This document shows positions 9,583 to 18,992 of a DNA stretch of 64,000 bases, one piece after another (position 1 is the first letter of the stretch; every line of letters begins with the position of its first letter). Source of the DNA: Photobacterium damselae (GTDB taxonomy: Bacteria > Pseudomonadota > Gammaproteobacteria > Enterobacterales > Vibrionaceae); assembly GCF_003026815.1 (NCBI RefSeq), contig NZ_PYOG01000006.1:124001-188000 (forward strand). The letters are read 5' to 3'. A program made the position numbers and the translations under genes. The notes under the pieces are model-generated. The model made no database searches. It had not been told where the DNA came from and saw nothing but the letters and a program-made list of their open reading frames with translations.

Positions 9583-10746
9583 TTACCAGAGGTTCTTAAT
9601 CTCTGCTAAGTGGTTTGGTAGATCTTGAGGCTTCTCACAGCATACTTGTTCCATGACTTGTTGAAGCTGCTTTTTCAACATATTCATCGCATGGTTGCCG
9701 CCGTTATGACCTAAAGCTCCTACGGTATACATAAAACTACGGCCTAAGAAGGTAAAATCCATTCCAGCAGCCATAGTGCAGGCAATATCTGAGCCTTCTC
9801 TAATACCACTATCCATCATAATGGTCGTTTTGCCTTTGCAAGCATTAAGTATTTCAATACCTTTATTTATGGTTGAAGGACCAGCATCAAGCTGACGTCC
9901 TCCATGGTTAGATACGATAATGCCATCAAGTCCTAAGTGAATTGCTTTTTCTGCATCCTCAACAGTGGATAACCCTTTTAGAACTAGATTACCGTCCCAT
10001 TTATCTCGTAGTTTTTGTACTTTTTCTTCACTTAAGCGTCCATTAAATGTTTTATCCATAAATAACGCTAAATGATGCATATTCATGGAGCCTGGCATGT
10101 ATTTAGTTAACGTCCTAAATTCAGGCTTACCTTTTATCAATGTTTCTAAAGCCCACTCTGGTGAGGCCATGATTTGTAATATATTCGGAATGGTCATTTT
10201 AGGAGGCATTGCTAGACCATTTTTAATTTCTTTTGGGCGATAGGCGAATGTTGGAACATCAGATAAAAGTACTAAGGTTTTGACTCCCGCTGCTTTACAA
10301 CGAGCTAGTAAGTCATCGGTAATAGCATCATCGGCAGGGTGATATAACTGAAACCACATTTTACCTTCGGTAATTTCGGCAATCGTTTCTATTGGAGCGG
10401 TTGAAACTGTACTTAAAATAAAAGGAACATTATGGTCGAAAGCGGCTTTAGCTAAAATTTCAGGTGCTTGTGGCCAAATTAATCCTTGTAAGCCAATAGG
10501 GCTAACACCAAATGGTGCGTCATAAGTTTCACCAAAAAGTTTCGTTTTTAATGATATTTCTTGATAATCACGGAGATAATAAGGAATAAGTTCTAATTTT
10601 CGGATGTCATCAGTATTACGTTTTAAGCCAATTTCGTTGTTACAACCACCATCAACATACTCAAAAGCAAATTTAGGTAAGCGACATTTTGCTTTTTTTC
10701 GGAGTAAATCGATAGAAGGATAGTTAGTGTTAAAATAGTCCTTCAT
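9583..10746 (-). CDS. FMN-dependent alpha-hydroxy-acid dehydrogenase (L-lactate dehydrogenase/oxidase type)
   Basis: This 387-residue TIM-barrel flavoprotein carries the family signature SNHGGRQLD with the catalytic His281 and substrate-binding Arg284, the FMN-binding Lys in LVLKGLS and the phosphate-binding MDSGIREGSD and GRSFMY segments. Relatives oxidise L-lactate to pyruvate either with quinone (LldD) or with oxygen (lactate oxidase). The substrate cannot be fixed from sequence. It lacks an obvious membrane-binding insertion, but LldD also binds the membrane only peripherally. Its position opposite poxB supports a role in lactate use. Confidence 0.82.
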   Translation of the reverse strand: MKDYFNTNYPSIDLLRKKAKCRLPKFAFEYVDGGCNNEIGLKRNTDDIRKLELIPYYLRDYQEISLKTKLFGETYDAPFGVSPIGLQGLIWPQAPEILAKAAFDHNVPFILSTVSTAPIETIAEITEGKMWFQLYHPADDAITDDLLARCKAAGVKTLVLLSDVPTFAYRPKEIKNGLAMPPKMTIPNILQIMASPEWALETLIKGKPEFRTLTKYMPGSMNMHHLALFMDKTFNGRLSEEKVQKLRDKWDGNLVLKGLSTVEDAEKAIHLGLDGIIVSNHGGRQLDAGPSTINKGIEILNACKGKTTIMMDSGIREGSDIACTMAAGMDFTFLGRSFMYTVGALGHNGGNHAMNMLKKQLQQVMEQVCCEKPQDLPNHLAEIKNLW

Positions 10747-11113
10747 TGTATAACCTTACATTTTATTATTGTTAATGGGTATTATTACCACTGGCTTCTG
10801 CTTAAGTAAATGCAAAATATTTGTATGAGGTGATAAAGAAATAAGTAACAAATTTGTCATTTTTTTTGAGGGTAAGAGGTGGGGTTTAGTCTATTTATTA
10901 ATCGAGTCGAAAAAGTTTAAGAGTTAATTTTGCATTCATGGTAGGTTCATTTTTCAACCGCTATGATACATTCAAGCTTGAAAAAGATGGATAGGAACCC
11001 CATCTATGAGTTATAAGAGAAAGAGATAACGAGAGCTGTTCGATGGAGAATGAGGCGTAGCAAGTTGGTTGATACGGTTAATCCTCATCACAGAATAGAC
11101 AAGAGGGCTCAAA
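10747..11113. other. Intergenic region without recognised gene
   Basis: These 367 bp separate two divergent genes and must hold both promoters. I saw no ORF with a ribosome site other than the downstream gene (GAGGG before its ATG), no clear sigma-54 element and no strong inverted repeat. Confidence 0.5.
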
Positions 11114-11374
11114 ATGAGAAATCTTATTGCTGGTTTTATTGCCGTTGTTATTGGTATGTTTACCCTATTTTTCGCTGCGATTATGGGGCTATTCGTAAGT
11201 GTTGCTGCATTGATTACTAAGCCATTCTTAAAGCGTAAATTGGCTTACGCAGATTATGCATATCAAGAGCAAGGTTTTACCGATTCACGTTTTGGTGATG
11301 CTCGACAAGAAAAAACAAGTGCATCGTCAAATGTTATTGACGGTGAGTTTGAAGACATTACAGACCGTAAATAG
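11114..11374 (+). CDS. Small membrane protein of unknown function (86 aa)
   Basis: The N-terminal 35 residues form one long or two closely spaced hydrophobic helices (LIAGFIAVVIGMFTLFFAAI and on to LITKPF), followed by a basic KRK segment and a hydrophilic tail ending in FEDITDRK. A clear AGAGGG ribosome site precedes the ATG, and a strong terminator follows at 11413, so it is a discrete single-gene unit. I do not recognise a characterised family. The tail is probably cytoplasmic by the positive-inside rule. Confidence 0.75.
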   Translation: MRNLIAGFIAVVIGMFTLFFAAIMGLFVSVAALITKPFLKRKLAYADYAYQEQGFTDSRFGDARQEKTSASSNVIDGEFEDITDRK

Positions 11375-11412
11375 TCGGCTATCGATTTAGTCCGATCGAA
11401 TATAGAATTATT

Positions 11413-11450
11413 AACGCCAGCTTGAAAATATGTTTCGAGCTGGCGTTTTC
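11413..11450. terminator. Bidirectional terminator
   Basis: A perfect 10-bp stem (AACGCCAGCT with AGCTGGCGTT) lies in the convergent gap between the 86-aa gene and the glxA-like gene and has TTTT on its 3' side. Confidence 0.85.
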
Positions 11451-11457
11451 GTATGTT

Positions 11458-12441
11458 CTAACCACTAACATTATAAATTTTAGCTTTAACCATATTTCGA
11501 TATTGGCTCGGTGTGACCTTAAATACTTGCTTAAATCGTGTCGAAAAATGGTATGCGTCTTGATAGCCCACATGTTCGGCCACATCCTGTATTGATAACC
11601 CAAAATCACGCAACAATTGTTGAGCTGTATCCATTCTTATCCCCTGTAAGTACTGATGCGGGGTTTGCCCAACTTGATCTTTAAAACGGCGATTAAATGT
11701 ACGTAGGGGGAGCCTACATGCATTGGCGATATCTGTAGCTGTTATTGATTCAGATAAATGACGTTTCATCCACTCTTGCGCTAAAGCTATTGATTCATCA
11801 AATTGAGCTTGTCCCCCAATTTGATAGAAGGGCTGTTGACCAGACTTACTGATTTCGTGGCCGTAGTGAGTTTCGATTGTCGTCGCAATTTTCTGACCAT
11901 AATATTTTTCAATAATATATAGGATCATTTCAGTTTGAGAGTTAATTGATCCTGTGCAATATAAGCCATTTGCTGCCGTAATAGAGGCTTGACGATTTAA
12001 TTTAATTTTTGGATATCGTTGACTGAATTTATCATAAAAATACCAGTGGGTTGTGGCGACTTGATCGTTTAATAATCCAGTTTCTGCCAGCCACACAACA
12101 GACGTTCCTGTCGCCATCAATTGGCTACCATTTTGATATTGTTTGATTAACCACTCCGTTAATCCTGGAGTATTGTGAATCGCAGACAATGGATTGCCCC
12201 ACATAGGCGGTAAGATCACAAGATCAAATTGTTCTTCATCATTAAAGGTAACATCCGGTTCAATTCTGATCCCAGCTGTTAATTTAGGCGAAGTTAAGGT
12301 TGGTGCGACTATTTTCAAACTAAAAGGGGACTCTTTCTGTAAACGTCTTTCCCGCAACGTCGATGCGCTAGAGAGCATTTCAGCAGCTAGAGATATACCT
12401 GTAATGAGTGCTCGATGATAAAGCACAAAACCGACTCGCAT
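11458..12441 (-). CDS. GlxA/FtrA-type transcriptional regulator (DJ-1/PfpI domain plus AraC HTH)
   Basis: This 327-residue protein has an N-terminal DJ-1/PfpI-like (class I glutamine amidotransferase fold) domain, about residues 1-190, in a form typical of regulators rather than amidases, and a C-terminal AraC-type DNA-binding domain (about 220-325) with two helix-turn-helix motifs, ending in DAYHFSTRFKQVFKVTPSQYR. Related proteins regulate amine, arginine or thiosulfate-transferase genes; the ligand is unknown here. It is divergent from the beta-ketoacyl synthase gene at 12600 with a 158-bp gap, so regulation of that gene or itself is possible but unproven. Confidence 0.85.
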   Translation of the reverse strand: MRVGFVLYHRALITGISLAAEMLSSASTLRERRLQKESPFSLKIVAPTLTSPKLTAGIRIEPDVTFNDEEQFDLVILPPMWGNPLSAIHNTPGLTEWLIKQYQNGSQLMATGTSVVWLAETGLLNDQVATTHWYFYDKFSQRYPKIKLNRQASITAANGLYCTGSINSQTEMILYIIEKYYGQKIATTIETHYGHEISKSGQQPFYQIGGQAQFDESIALAQEWMKRHLSESITATDIANACRLPLRTFNRRFKDQVGQTPHQYLQGIRMDTAQQLLRDFGLSIQDVAEHVGYQDAYHFSTRFKQVFKVTPSQYRNMVKAKIYNVSG

Positions 12442-12599
12442 TGTTCTATCTCACTTTATAAATTGATGATTAGATATTCAATCACATTTAAGTGGCATTA
12501 TTTTCAGTGTTTTTGGCATAAATTCAAGGTGTGCTAAGCAATAAACTTGTTATTCTGATATTAGAACAGTGTATTGAAAGATTTTTCAGGAAGTGATGT

Positions 12600-14456
12600 A
12601 TGGCAAAGTTACCGTTAATCGTTGGATTTGGCGGCATTAATGCGGCGGGTCGTAGTTCTGGGTTTCACAGCTATAAACGAATGTTAGCAGATGTGTTACC
12701 CCAAGAGACTATGGCATCAACATGGCAAGATCTTGCGATTCGTATGGGACTGAGCGATACCGGTTGTGATGTTTCAGATGAAATTATTGCGGCGATTAAA
12801 GCGGGTACTTTGGTTCGTCGAATCGATTCATTCGATCCTGATGCGTTGCTGTATCAATATAAAGCGAATTTAGAAACAGAATCTGAAGCGATTACTTTTA
12901 CTCTGCGCAAATCAAAATTACCGACTCAAATCCCAGATAACTGGCTGGTTGAGGAGCAAGGTAGCAAAGTAAAGATTACCGTAACGGGCAGTATTGATGC
13001 ATTACTTGAAGATCGCGTAACTTTTCCTGTATCGAGTGGTGGTAATATTCCAGCAGGTTTTGACCCTGGCAAATTATATAACTCACGTTTTCACCCTCGT
13101 GGTTTGAAGTTGACCGTATATGGCGCTTCAGACGCTTTAAACTCACTTGGGTTTGAATGGAATCAAGTGCTAGAACATGTTAAACCTGATGAAATTTCGG
13201 TATATGCAGGCAGTGGTTTGGCGCAAGTTGATGATCAGTCATTGGCGGGGATGATTGCCGCGCATTTAACAGGTGGACGAGTTAGCTCAAAAATGATGGC
13301 TTTGTCTCTTGCTGAAATGCCTGCTGACTTTATTAATGGTTATGTGATTAATAGTGTTGGTACCACGGGCACAAATATGGGTGCCTGTGCCACTTTCCTA
13401 TACAACCTTCGTCAGGGTATGTACGACATTCAACACGGTAAATCAAAAGTCGTTATTGTGGGTAATGCCGAAGCACCTGTTGCGCCTGAAGTTATGGAAG
13501 GTTTCCGTGTTATGGGCGCTTTAGCCGAGGATGAACAGCTAAAAGCACTTGATAACAGTGATTGTGTTGATAACAGTCGTGCTTGTCGTCCGTTTTCGAC
13601 TAATGCTGGATTTACCATGGCTGAAGCATCGCAGTTTGTGGTGTTAATGGATGATGAATTAGCACTAGAGTTAGGGGCTAATATTTACGGTTCTGTTGCT
13701 GATGTATTTGTTAACGCTGATGCTAATAAGAAATCTATTTCGGCACCAGGTGTGGGCAACTATGTAACGGTGGCTAAAGCCGCAGCACTTGCTAAAGCCA
13801 TTTTGGGCGCAGAAGGCGTTAAGCAAACCTATGTGCAATCTCATGGTACGGGTACACCACAGAACCGTGTAACCGAAAGTCATATTTTAAATGAAGTGGC
13901 GAAAACTTTTGCGATAGATAAATGGCCTGTAGCGGCGATCAAGTCTTATGTAGGTCATTCAATGAGTGCAGCGGCAGGGGATCAGCTTATCGCATCTTTA
14001 GGCGTGTGGCAGTATGGTTGGATTCCTGGTATTACTACGATCGATCATATTGCAGATGATGTTCATCAATCCAATCTTGAGATTTTAACTTCGCATAAAT
14101 TTGCAGGAGAGCAGGGCGAAGCATATAAGGCTGTTGTATTAAATGCCAAAGGCTTTGGTGGTAATAACGCAACTGGTCTGGTGCTTTCTCCTCAGCAAAC
14201 TCTTGAGATGTTAACGGTGAAATACGGTCAAGAATGTATCGACTCTTATAAAACAAGAAATACGCCAGTTGCTCAAATTGCAAAGCAAAACGATCTTGCT
14301 GCATGCCAAGGCCAAGAAACGATTCGCTACGATTTTGGTTCAGAAGTTATGGACGGCGATTCTGTTGAAATGGATCAGCAAAGCTTAAAATTATCTGCTT
14401 TTGCACAAGCAATTGATTTACCAACAGTAAACCCATTTGCTGAGTACAGTAAATAA
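12600..14456 (+). CDS. Long beta-ketoacyl-ACP synthase (FabY-like)
   Basis: This 618-residue condensing enzyme has the KAS catalytic triad: Cys263 in TNMGACAT, His415 in SHGTGTP and His453 in YVGHSMSAAAGD. It is about 200 residues longer than FabB or FabF, with a long N-terminal extension before the thiolase core, as in the FabY type that can initiate fatty-acid synthesis in Pseudomonas. Related long synthases are common in marine gamma-proteobacteria. It is monocistronic with its own terminator. A polyketide or PUFA role is less likely because no ACP or other domains are attached. The exact reaction is inferred from family only. Confidence 0.78.
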   Translation: MAKLPLIVGFGGINAAGRSSGFHSYKRMLADVLPQETMASTWQDLAIRMGLSDTGCDVSDEIIAAIKAGTLVRRIDSFDPDALLYQYKANLETESEAITFTLRKSKLPTQIPDNWLVEEQGSKVKITVTGSIDALLEDRVTFPVSSGGNIPAGFDPGKLYNSRFHPRGLKLTVYGASDALNSLGFEWNQVLEHVKPDEISVYAGSGLAQVDDQSLAGMIAAHLTGGRVSSKMMALSLAEMPADFINGYVINSVGTTGTNMGACATFLYNLRQGMYDIQHGKSKVVIVGNAEAPVAPEVMEGFRVMGALAEDEQLKALDNSDCVDNSRACRPFSTNAGFTMAEASQFVVLMDDELALELGANIYGSVADVFVNADANKKSISAPGVGNYVTVAKAAALAKAILGAEGVKQTYVQSHGTGTPQNRVTESHILNEVAKTFAIDKWPVAAIKSYVGHSMSAAAGDQLIASLGVWQYGWIPGITTIDHIADDVHQSNLEILTSHKFAGEQGEAYKAVVLNAKGFGGNNATGLVLSPQQTLEMLTVKYGQECIDSYKTRNTPVAQIAKQNDLAACQGQETIRYDFGSEVMDGDSVEMDQQSLKLSAFAQAIDLPTVNPFAEYSK

Positions 14457-14524
14457 GAGATTTATTGAGTTGCGAGATAGCGTGAGTTGGTAAATATTAG
14501 TTTAATATAGAGCTTATTGAGTAT

Positions 14525-14566
14525 AAAAATGCCGCTACTTATAGAAAAGTTAGCGGCATTTTTTTA
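14525..14566. terminator. Bidirectional terminator between the ketoacyl synthase gene and rhlE
   Basis: A perfect 13-bp stem (AAAAATGCCGCTA with TAGCGGCATTTTT) around a 13-nt loop with A- and T-tracts on both sides serves the two convergent genes. Confidence 0.9.
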
Positions 14567-14595
14567 TTTAAATGAATTTAGGTATAAGTCGTTTA

Positions 14596-15888
14596 TTACT
14601 TAATAGAACCTAATTTTGCTTTGTTTTGAATCGCTTTACGAAGACGAGCACGACGTTCTGCCGATGATTTATCTTCATTTGGATTATTCGTACGACCACG
14701 GCGATCGCGGAACGAAGCTTTAGTATTCATTTTCTCGAGTAGGGCATCACGGCTCTTTGGCTCATAACCTACTAATTGTACGCGGTGAATACGCTGACCA
14801 ATCAAACGCTCTATTTGGATCAGTGTTAGCTCTTCTTCACGGCTTACAAATGATACCGCATGGCCTTGTTGACCTGCACGACCGGTACGGCCAATACGGT
14901 GAACATAGTCCTCAGCAAGAAATGGCATGTCGTAGTTCACTACATGTGGCAAACCTTGAATATCCAAGCCACGAGCAGCGACTTCGGTTGCAACCATTAC
15001 GCGAGCTTTGCCTTCTTTAAACTCTTTAAGAGCACGACGACGGGCACCTTGCGCTTTATCACCATGACAAAGAACGGCTTTAATACCGTCTAGTTCAAGC
15101 TCTTCTACTAGCTGGTTTGCGGTTTCTTTGTAGTTAACAAAAACCAGTACTTGCTGCCAGTTTTTCTTACCAATTAGCTCCGATAGCATTTCACGCTTGC
15201 GTTCTTCATCAACCGGATAAACAACGTGCGCAACGGTCTCTGCGGTTGAGTTTTCAGGTGTTACAGAAATACGTTTAGGTTTGTTTAGTAGCTCTCCTGC
15301 TAACTTATTCATTTGAGATGAGAAAGTTGCAGAGAACAGCATGATTTGAGGCGTAGAGTTAACGTTACTTAAAATTGTACGGATCGCGCTAATAAAGCCC
15401 ATATCCAGCATACGGTCAGCTTCATCAAATACTAAAAATTCAATGTTCGACAGCAGTACATTTTGTAACTCTAAATGCTCAAGTAAACGACCTGGGGTAG
15501 CAACTAAGATATCGCAGCCTGATTCAAGCTTTTTCTCTTGAGTCGCAATTTTACGACCACCAAAAACAGCCACTGTCGTTAAGTCAGTATAACGGGTGTA
15601 GTCTTTAATATTATTAGCAATTTGCTCAACTAGCTCACGTGTAGGCGCTAAGATCAGTGCGCGAACGTTCATACGAGAGCGAGGCTGAGGGTTATCCAGC
15701 ATTTTCTGAATAATTGGTAATGAAAATGCGGCTGTTTTACCAGTACCTGTTTGTGCATTCGCTAATACATCGTGACCACGACGAAGTTGAGGAATGGCTT
15801 GCTTTTGAATTGGAGTCAGCTTTTCATAGCCGATCTCTGTTAATGCTTTTACCAGCTCTTGAGAGAAGCCTTGGGCAGAAAATGACAT
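14596..15888 (-). CDS. rhlE: ATP-dependent RNA helicase RhlE (DEAD-box)
   Basis: This 430-residue protein shows the DEAD-box motifs in order: Q motif (GYEKLTPIQKQAIP), Walker A AQTGTGKT, PTRELVEQ, TPGR, DEAD, SAT, and the C-terminal RecA domain with ARGLDIQGLPHVVNYD and HRIGRTGRAG. A short basic C-terminal tail follows. RhlE remodels RNA in ribosome assembly and RNA turnover. RhlE and related SrmB/DbpA helicases share the core; length and the short basic tail fit RhlE. A 333-bp upstream gap may hold a long 5' leader. Confidence 0.85.
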   Translation of the reverse strand: MSFSAQGFSQELVKALTEIGYEKLTPIQKQAIPQLRRGHDVLANAQTGTGKTAAFSLPIIQKMLDNPQPRSRMNVRALILAPTRELVEQIANNIKDYTRYTDLTTVAVFGGRKIATQEKKLESGCDILVATPGRLLEHLELQNVLLSNIEFLVFDEADRMLDMGFISAIRTILSNVNSTPQIMLFSATFSSQMNKLAGELLNKPKRISVTPENSTAETVAHVVYPVDEERKREMLSELIGKKNWQQVLVFVNYKETANQLVEELELDGIKAVLCHGDKAQGARRRALKEFKEGKARVMVATEVAARGLDIQGLPHVVNYDMPFLAEDYVHRIGRTGRAGQQGHAVSFVSREEELTLIQIERLIGQRIHRVQLVGYEPKSRDALLEKMNTKASFRDRRGRTNNPNEDKSSAERRARLRKAIQNKAKLGSIK

Positions 15889-16221
15889 AATGGTTTCCTA
15901 ATATCTGGCCTATGTCTATTACATTCATAACCGAACCATCTTTATGATGCATATCGTTTATGGATGTAGTCGACAGGAGAATAAAAACGGTCGCACATTA
16001 TAGAGGATCCTAGCTCGTTTTAACAAAGAAAGTTAAAGCTCTATAACAAGTATTTATTTACAAGGTGAATTAAGTAAGGTCTAATGATTCAAAACAATAA
16101 TGAACGGTGTGCATTTTGTCTTTTTTGTAGTCAAAAAAATGTCGTTTTGTGTTTTTGTGCTTTCATTTTAAACCTTGTCTTGTAGAATCTGACAATAAAT
16201 TTACATATTTCTGATGTTGTT
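15889..16221. other. Divergent intergenic region, rhlE leader
   Basis: These 333 bp separate rhlE from the exported protein gene at 16222. Long leaders are common in DEAD-box helicase mRNAs, but I cannot define a specific structure. No small ORF with a convincing ribosome site was seen. Confidence 0.4.
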
Positions 16222-16647
16222 ATGAATAAAGCCTTTCTTTTTTTACTCTGCGGTTTATTGCCGAGCTACGCGGTTGCGTTTAATCCAAGCCCTTTTATCG
16301 ATAATTTGGTTTCGTGTAAAGGGAAAGGTTATACACAGTGTATTGATAACTCTGGTAGTGAAGCGGAAGTGAGTATCAGAAAGGTTGATCTTAACAAAGA
16401 TGATATCGACGAAATTATTATTGAGATCCACGGCAGCTCAGTTGAATTTGGTATGGCTGGTGGTTATGTTCAGGTGCTAAAACGAGTGAGTCGTTACCAC
16501 TATCGGATCATCAATTCATTGGCTGCGTACAGTTGTAATGTACTTGATAAAAAAACAAATGGTTATTTTGATCTTAACTTTTCAGGACCAGGCCTTAATG
16601 TTCCCTATGAATGGTACTGGAATGGAGCGACTTACGCAGCTAGATAG
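16222..16647 (+). CDS. Exported protein of unknown function (141 aa)
   Basis: A typical Sec signal peptide (MNKAFLFLLCGLLPSYAVA, cleavage after AVA near residue 19) precedes a mature part of about 122 residues with three cysteines (the CKGKGYTQC pair and SCNVLD) that could form a disulfide in the periplasm. A segment VDLNKDDIDEIIIEI resembles the acidic loops of secreted FG-GAP or EF-hand-like proteins, but one copy is too little to assign a domain. I do not recognise the family. The ribosome site is weak. It converges with ylqF. Confidence 0.6.
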   Translation: MNKAFLFLLCGLLPSYAVAFNPSPFIDNLVSCKGKGYTQCIDNSGSEAEVSIRKVDLNKDDIDEIIIEIHGSSVEFGMAGGYVQVLKRVSRYHYRIINSLAAYSCNVLDKKTNGYFDLNFSGPGLNVPYEWYWNGATYAAR

Positions 16648-16718
16648 TAAAGTCTAACTATGAGCTAATTTGAAAAAGAGGAAGCCAATAGATGACTCCC
16701 TCCAACAACATCAAAAAA

Positions 16719-17672
16719 TTAGCGCTTATTGCGTAGGTAACGCTTACGGCGCTCTTCTTTATTCTTTGCTTTTTCTTCTGCTTTACGTTCAGCTTCTACT
16801 GCAACGTCGATAAGCTCTTGAGTGATCATCTCAGGGCGTTCCATCGTGATCTTACCCAAAGTACCATTACGCAGCTCATTGATCAGAATTTCTGATACTT
16901 TATGAAGATCGACACGACCGCCACCTTGTAAACAGCCTCGGTTACGACCAATCTCTTCTAATAACTCAATTTCAGAATCAGGAAGCTCATCATCTAGGTT
17001 GTAGCGTGCTTTTAGTAAGTCAGGGTAGGCTTGAGCTAAATACTCTACAGTAAAGAAAGCAACGTCGATATAATCCATTGCCGTATCTTTAACTGCGCCT
17101 GTTGCAGCCAAACGGAAGCCACTGTGCGGGTTTTCAACTTTAGGCCATAAGATTCCTGGAGTATCTGATAGCACAATACCATTTTGCAGATTAATACGTT
17201 GCTGCTGGCGAGTAACTGCTGGCTGGTTACCTGTTACCGCCACTTTACGGCCCGCTAATGTATTGATGATGGTTGATTTACCCACATTAGGGATACCCAT
17301 GATCATGGTGCGAATATTTTTGCCCATCTCTTCACGATGAGGAACAAGCTTACGACAAAGCTCCATGATTTGATGAACTTCGTTGATATTGTCGGTTGTA
17401 ATCGCAATCGCTTTAACGTTTTGCTCTTGTTCTAAGTGGTCAATCCAACGTTGAGTCATTTCAGGATCGGCCAGATCTCGCTTGTTTAGCACCTTAACAA
17501 CAGGCTTTTCGTTCTTTTCACGAAATCTTTTGATCAACGGGTTTTCACTACTAAACGGAATTCGGGCATCAAGCACCTCGATGATCACATCTACTTTTGG
17601 TAGTGCTTCTTCAATCTCTTTACGCGCTTTGTGCATATGGCCCGGAAACCACTGGATAGTTTGGCTACTCAT
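16719..17672 (-). CDS. ylqF: Ribosome biogenesis GTPase YlqF/RbgA
   Basis: This 317-residue protein has the circularly permuted GTPase order of the YlqF/YawG group: G4 NKRD (about 62) comes before G1 GIPNVGKST (about 127) and G3 DTPG. It begins with the family hallmark IQWFPGHMHKARKEI and ends in a basic helical tail (about 280-317) that contacts rRNA. It acts late in 50S subunit assembly in Bacillus; gamma-proteobacterial members are less studied. It marks the left border of the defence island that follows. Confidence 0.9.
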   Translation of the reverse strand: MSSQTIQWFPGHMHKARKEIEEALPKVDVIIEVLDARIPFSSENPLIKRFREKNEKPVVKVLNKRDLADPEMTQRWIDHLEQEQNVKAIAITTDNINEVHQIMELCRKLVPHREEMGKNIRTMIMGIPNVGKSTIINTLAGRKVAVTGNQPAVTRQQQRINLQNGIVLSDTPGILWPKVENPHSGFRLAATGAVKDTAMDYIDVAFFTVEYLAQAYPDLLKARYNLDDELPDSEIELLEEIGRNRGCLQGGGRVDLHKVSEILINELRNGTLGKITMERPEMITQELIDVAVEAERKAEEKAKNKEERRKRYLRNKR

Positions 17673-18209
17673 TTGATTCTTATACTCTTTATTTTTGTTA
17701 GTAGACCCATGGGGTAGATTGGGGTACTAAAACTTTTGTAAAGATAGCGGTGGACATCATTTTCTGTCCACTCTGGTAATGCTGCTATCTCTTACATACA
17801 AATACTTATCACTGAGTTTACCACAACTGATAGAGGATGCTTGCCCGTTAATGTATTTAGTCATTACAGCACCGTAAGTATGGTCAGTTACTGTTCGGTC
17901 CAGCTAAGGCCCGTATTCGACTGAGTACAAACGAGTGTGTAGAACGCAATGAATTCTAACATTCAGTATCAAGATAAAAGATCCCTTTAAATTGGGCATT
18001 TATTCATTTGTGAACTCTTCCTCAATTGTACTACGTAACCATGTAATCAGTGTTTACCTGTAGTTAATGACACCATATTATTTTGAGTAATAAATTCAGT
18101 CATTAATTAATCGATCTTAACGGATTCTAATCTACTAGGATCGCATTTCTATCTATGCGATCTTGGTATAATTTCCTCACTACTCTCAATATTACTTTGG
18201 TTCGAGTAA
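17673..18209. other. Left flank of the defence island, no gene seen
   Basis: These 537 bp contain no ORF with a credible start. At 17742-17790 two inverted repeats are nested: AGATAGC/GCTATCT enclosing GTGGACA/TGTCCAC. This could be a structured RNA, a protein-binding site or the relic of a mobile-element end. The remainder is AT-rich. The promoter and operator of the next operon lie at the right end. Confidence 0.5.
18139..18172 (+). promoter_or_regulatory. Promoter with inverted-repeat operator for the SMC/toprim operon
   Basis: A perfect 8-bp inverted repeat, GATCGCAT-N8-ATGCGATC (18139-18162), covers the expected -35 region of a consensus -10 hexamer TATAAT at 18167-18172, 37 bp before the first start codon. 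This geometry suits a dimeric repressor. No regulator gene is present in the operon, so the binding protein would be encoded elsewhere. Confidence 0.55.
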
Positions 18210-18989
18210 ATGAAAATAAATAGTTACTTAAAAAAGATAGAACAAGGTCAACCAATTAATCTCGAACATTTTCAGCGATGTCTACCTTTTTCTGATAATA
18301 ACGCCTGGAGAAAGATTTACCATTTTGTTCGAGTTCGTGATGGCTATCTGTTAACCATTGATGATATTGAAGCTCACAATGAATTGTATGTAGATAAGCC
18401 GAGTAATCGAGTTAGTGCCTCTAAATTAGGTCGCTCTCATGACTTTCAGACAAATTTCTCTCATCTATTGGTATTAAATCGTATTAATGATTCTCAGATT
18501 CCCTTCGTCGTTGTGTGTGATATTAATGGATTTAAGACGGAAGGTAAGCTTGTAGGCAAGCGAGCTATTCTAATTGAAAATATAGAGAATTTTTACAGAT
18601 ATCATGAGTTTATAGAGGCTCTTGGTCACTCAGGGTTGGTAGACGATAGTGATGTTATTTTTGGCTCTGGGAATCAAATATGCCATCACCTAAATATTTC
18701 GTTTCTATCAAATTATGAAGAAATCTATTGTGCTCAAGATGTTGAACTTGGCGGGCTGACTACATTTAAGACCTTAAAAAACGTATTACCGCAGTGTAAG
18801 TGGTTAGCTCCTATTGATTGGGAATCTTTCAAAGGTCGCTTTAAGTTAAAGCCTAAGAATAGTAGCCATCTTGCTAAAGCAATTAAACTCGCCAGAGAGC
18901 TAGATCTCAATACCGAGGCTGATTTAATGAACCAAACTCGTCATTTTATGGAGCAGGAAGCTTTTCTTTCTGTATTTAAACAGGATTAA
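18210..18989 (+). CDS. Toprim-domain nuclease-like protein, JetD/MksG-like (short form)
   Basis: This 259-residue protein has a divergent N-terminal half and a C-terminal part that looks like the toprim/DUF2220 domain of Wadjet JetD: AILIENIENF with Glu123, then DVIFGSGNQ and a following strand plus YCAQDVELGGL, where Asp177 and Glu179 sit where toprim enzymes carry DxD. JetD cleaves plasmid DNA handled by its SMC partners. Canonical JetD is near 390 residues, so the N-terminal arm domain is shortened or replaced. It is the first gene of a four-gene operon (3-bp gap to the SMC gene), whereas JetD is usually last. Recognition is from motifs and context only. Confidence 0.6.
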   Translation: MKINSYLKKIEQGQPINLEHFQRCLPFSDNNAWRKIYHFVRVRDGYLLTIDDIEAHNELYVDKPSNRVSASKLGRSHDFQTNFSHLLVLNRINDSQIPFVVVCDINGFKTEGKLVGKRAILIENIENFYRYHEFIEALGHSGLVDDSDVIFGSGNQICHHLNISFLSNYEEIYCAQDVELGGLTTFKTLKNVLPQCKWLAPIDWESFKGRFKLKPKNSSHLAKAIKLARELDLNTEADLMNQTRHFMEQEAFLSVFKQD

Positions 18990-18992
18990 TTT

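Noticed and set aside
12600-14456. Polyketide or PUFA synthase
   Set aside because: Only one condensing domain is present, with no ACP, acyltransferase or reductase domain or neighbouring pfa genes.
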